Shown here in pieces: positions 63,103 through 64,000 of a DNA stretch of 64,000 nucleotides (position 1 is its first letter; each line of letters begins with the position of its first letter). The notes under the pieces are model-generated. The model saw only the letters and a program-made list of their open reading frames with translations, did no database searches and was not told the DNA's origin. This stretch comes from Oscillospiraceae bacterium. GTDB taxonomy: Bacteria; Bacillota_A; Clostridia; Oscillospirales; Ruminococcaceae. Where the stretch lies: positions 124,001 through 188,000 of the forward strand of contig SFDQ01000001.1 in the NCBI GenBank assembly GCA_004558145.1, in the 5' to 3' direction. Position numbers and translations under genes: made by a program.

Positions 63103-64000
63103 TTAGTAGAGCTTCGCGCCCGCGGGGATGTGGGGGTCCACCATCAGCAGGTGCAGGCCCTCGTGGCCGTCCTCCTGATGGACGGCGCTGATGAGCATGC
63201 CGCAGGAGTCGATGCCCATCATCTTGCGGGGAGGCAGGTTGACGATGGCGATGGCCGTCTTGCCCACCAGCTCCTCCGGCTCGTAGTACTCATGGATGCC
63301 GCTGAGGATGACCCGGTCGGTGCCGGTGCCGTCGTCCAGCACGAACTTGAGCAGCTTCTTGCTCTTGGGCACCGCGGTGCACTCCTTGATCTTCACCGCC
63401 CGGAAGTCGGACTTGGAGAAGGTGTCGAAGTCCACGAACTCGGTGAACAGCGGCTCGATCTCCACCTTGGAGAAGTCGATGGGGCCGCTCTCCGCCGCAG
63501 GCACGGCGTTGTTCACGGCGGCGGCAGGGGCCGCGGCAGCCGCGGCGGGCTTCTGGGCCGCCTGGGGCTTGTCGATGGGCTTCATGGTCGGGAACAGGAT
63601 GACGTCCCGGATGGAGGTGCTGCCGGTGAGCAGCATGACGCACCGGTCGATGCCCATGCCCATGCCGCCCGTGGGAGGCATGCCGTACTCCATGGCGGTG
63701 AGGAAATCCTCGTCCATCATCTCGGTCTCCTCGTCGCCGCGCTCCCGCTGCTCCACCTGCTTCTCGAAGCGCTGGCGCTGGTCGATGGGGTCGTTCAGCT
63801 CGGAGTAGGCGTTGGCCAGCTCGCTGTGGCAAATAAACAGCTCGAAGCGCTCGGTGAGGCGGGGGTCCTCCGGGCTGCGCTTGGTCAGCGGAGAGACCTC
63901 CACGGGGTACATGGTGATGAAGGTGGGCTGCACCAGCTTCTCCTCCACCTTCTGGTCGAAGCAGGCATACAGGGCGTTGCCCCAGGTCTTTTCGGCGGCG
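63103..64000 (-). CDS. lysS: Lysyl-tRNA synthetase with C-terminal tRNA-binding domain, 5' end cut by window
   Basis: The last 299 residues of a class II lysyl-tRNA synthetase; the N-terminus is right of the window. The catalytic part ends with motif 3, GMGMGIDRCVMLLTG, and IRDVILFPTMKP. Where most bacterial LysRS stop, an Ala/Pro-rich linker (about 35 residues) leads to a C-terminal EMAP/Trbp111-type OB fold: DFDTFSKSDFRAVKIKECTAVP and VGKTAIAIVNLPPRKMMGIDSCGMLI. This domain normally occurs at the end of MetG or alone and binds tRNA; its fusion to LysRS is less usual. Confidence 0.93.
   Translation of the reverse strand, partial: AAEKTWGNALYACFDQKVEEKLVQPTFITMYPVEVSPLTKRSPEDPRLTERFELFICHSELANAYSELNDPIDQRQRFEKQVEQRERGDEETEMMDEDFLTAMEYGMPPTGGMGMGIDRCVMLLTGSTSIRDVILFPTMKPIDKPQAAQKPAAAAAAPAAAVNNAVPAAESGPIDFSKVEIEPLFTEFVDFDTFSKSDFRAVKIKECTAVPKSKKLLKFVLDDGTGTDRVILSGIHEYYEPEELVGKTAIAIVNLPPRKMMGIDSCGMLISAVHQEDGHEGLHLLMVDPHIPAGAKLY

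Noticed and set aside
1..64000. tRNA, rRNA, insertion sequence, transposase, integrase or attachment site
   Set aside because: None was recognisable; all intergenic gaps are short and explained by promoters, terminators or the listed leaders.

Overview
The window is GC-rich DNA from a spore-forming member of the Firmicutes, most likely a high-GC gut clostridium of the Oscillospiraceae/Ruminococcaceae type. This is inferred from gene families: SpoIIID with a sigma-E-like promoter, a tRNA-sensing T-box leader, YitT, CarD, DUF1836, DHHW and DUF4358 proteins, HflX, and strong AGGAGG ribosome binding sites with frequent GTG and TTG starts. No rRNA, tRNA, CRISPR array, phage or insertion sequence is visible.

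Region 1 (about 1-27.4 kb) is a surface-glycan locus built around a nonulosonic acid, most likely a legionaminic-acid-type sugar. A 20.9-kb leftward run of 17 genes starts at legB. It contains the pathway genes legB (dehydratase), legC (aminotransferase), a PtmE-like nucleotidyltransferase, legG (2-epimerase), legI (synthase) and legF (CMP transferase, cut by the window edge), plus two Gfo/Idh/MocA oxidoreductases. Interleaved are three copies of a two-gene membrane module: a polytopic GT-C-like protein of about 660 residues overlapped by 4 bp with a two-TM protein of about 205 residues. A YfhO protein, a DUF2142 protein and a SUFU-domain protein are also present. Divergently transcribed are an MBOAT O-acyltransferase, an SGNH partner, a surface-carbohydrate GT-B-like protein and a flippase, then a PseA/WbpG-type N-acetyl-sugar amidotransferase with its own promoter. 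Together they suggest synthesis, amidation, O-acylation, export and attachment of a modified nonulosonate glycan. A LegH acetyltransferase is not in the window.

Region 2 (27.5-40.8 kb) is mixed housekeeping. A T-box controls metN-metI-metQ; MetQ is circularly permuted, which is the most unusual protein in the window. Then come a permuted-papain-like protein, a GNAT with hflX, an Lrp regulator with a lipoprotein, a GT2 glycosyltransferase, an XRE-DUF3169-CPBP operon behind three dyad operators, purA behind a promoter followed by a strong terminator, and a CRP/FNR regulator.

Region 3 (41-45.7 kb) looks like an amino-acid or imine metabolism cluster (RidA, class V PLP enzyme, NhaC antiporter, Asp/Glu racemase family, GNAT) divergent from the CRP/FNR gene.

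Region 4 (45.8-64 kb) holds spoIIID, an aldo/keto reductase with ferredoxin domain, a thioredoxin-reductase-like flavoprotein, lipoproteins, an iron alcohol dehydrogenase under a Rex-like operator, a DUF4358-DHHW pair, a 37-residue Cys-rich upstream ORF coupled to yitT, a MATE exporter, a TetR gene behind a nested dyad, a methyltransferase, a GlmU-like acyltransferase with glmM, a CLC channel, carD, ruvX, a patatin, and lysS fused to a tRNA-binding domain (cut by the right edge).

Coding is dense and most transcription units end in clear GC hairpins with T-tracts, many bidirectional. All functions are read from sequence alone; no searches were run.
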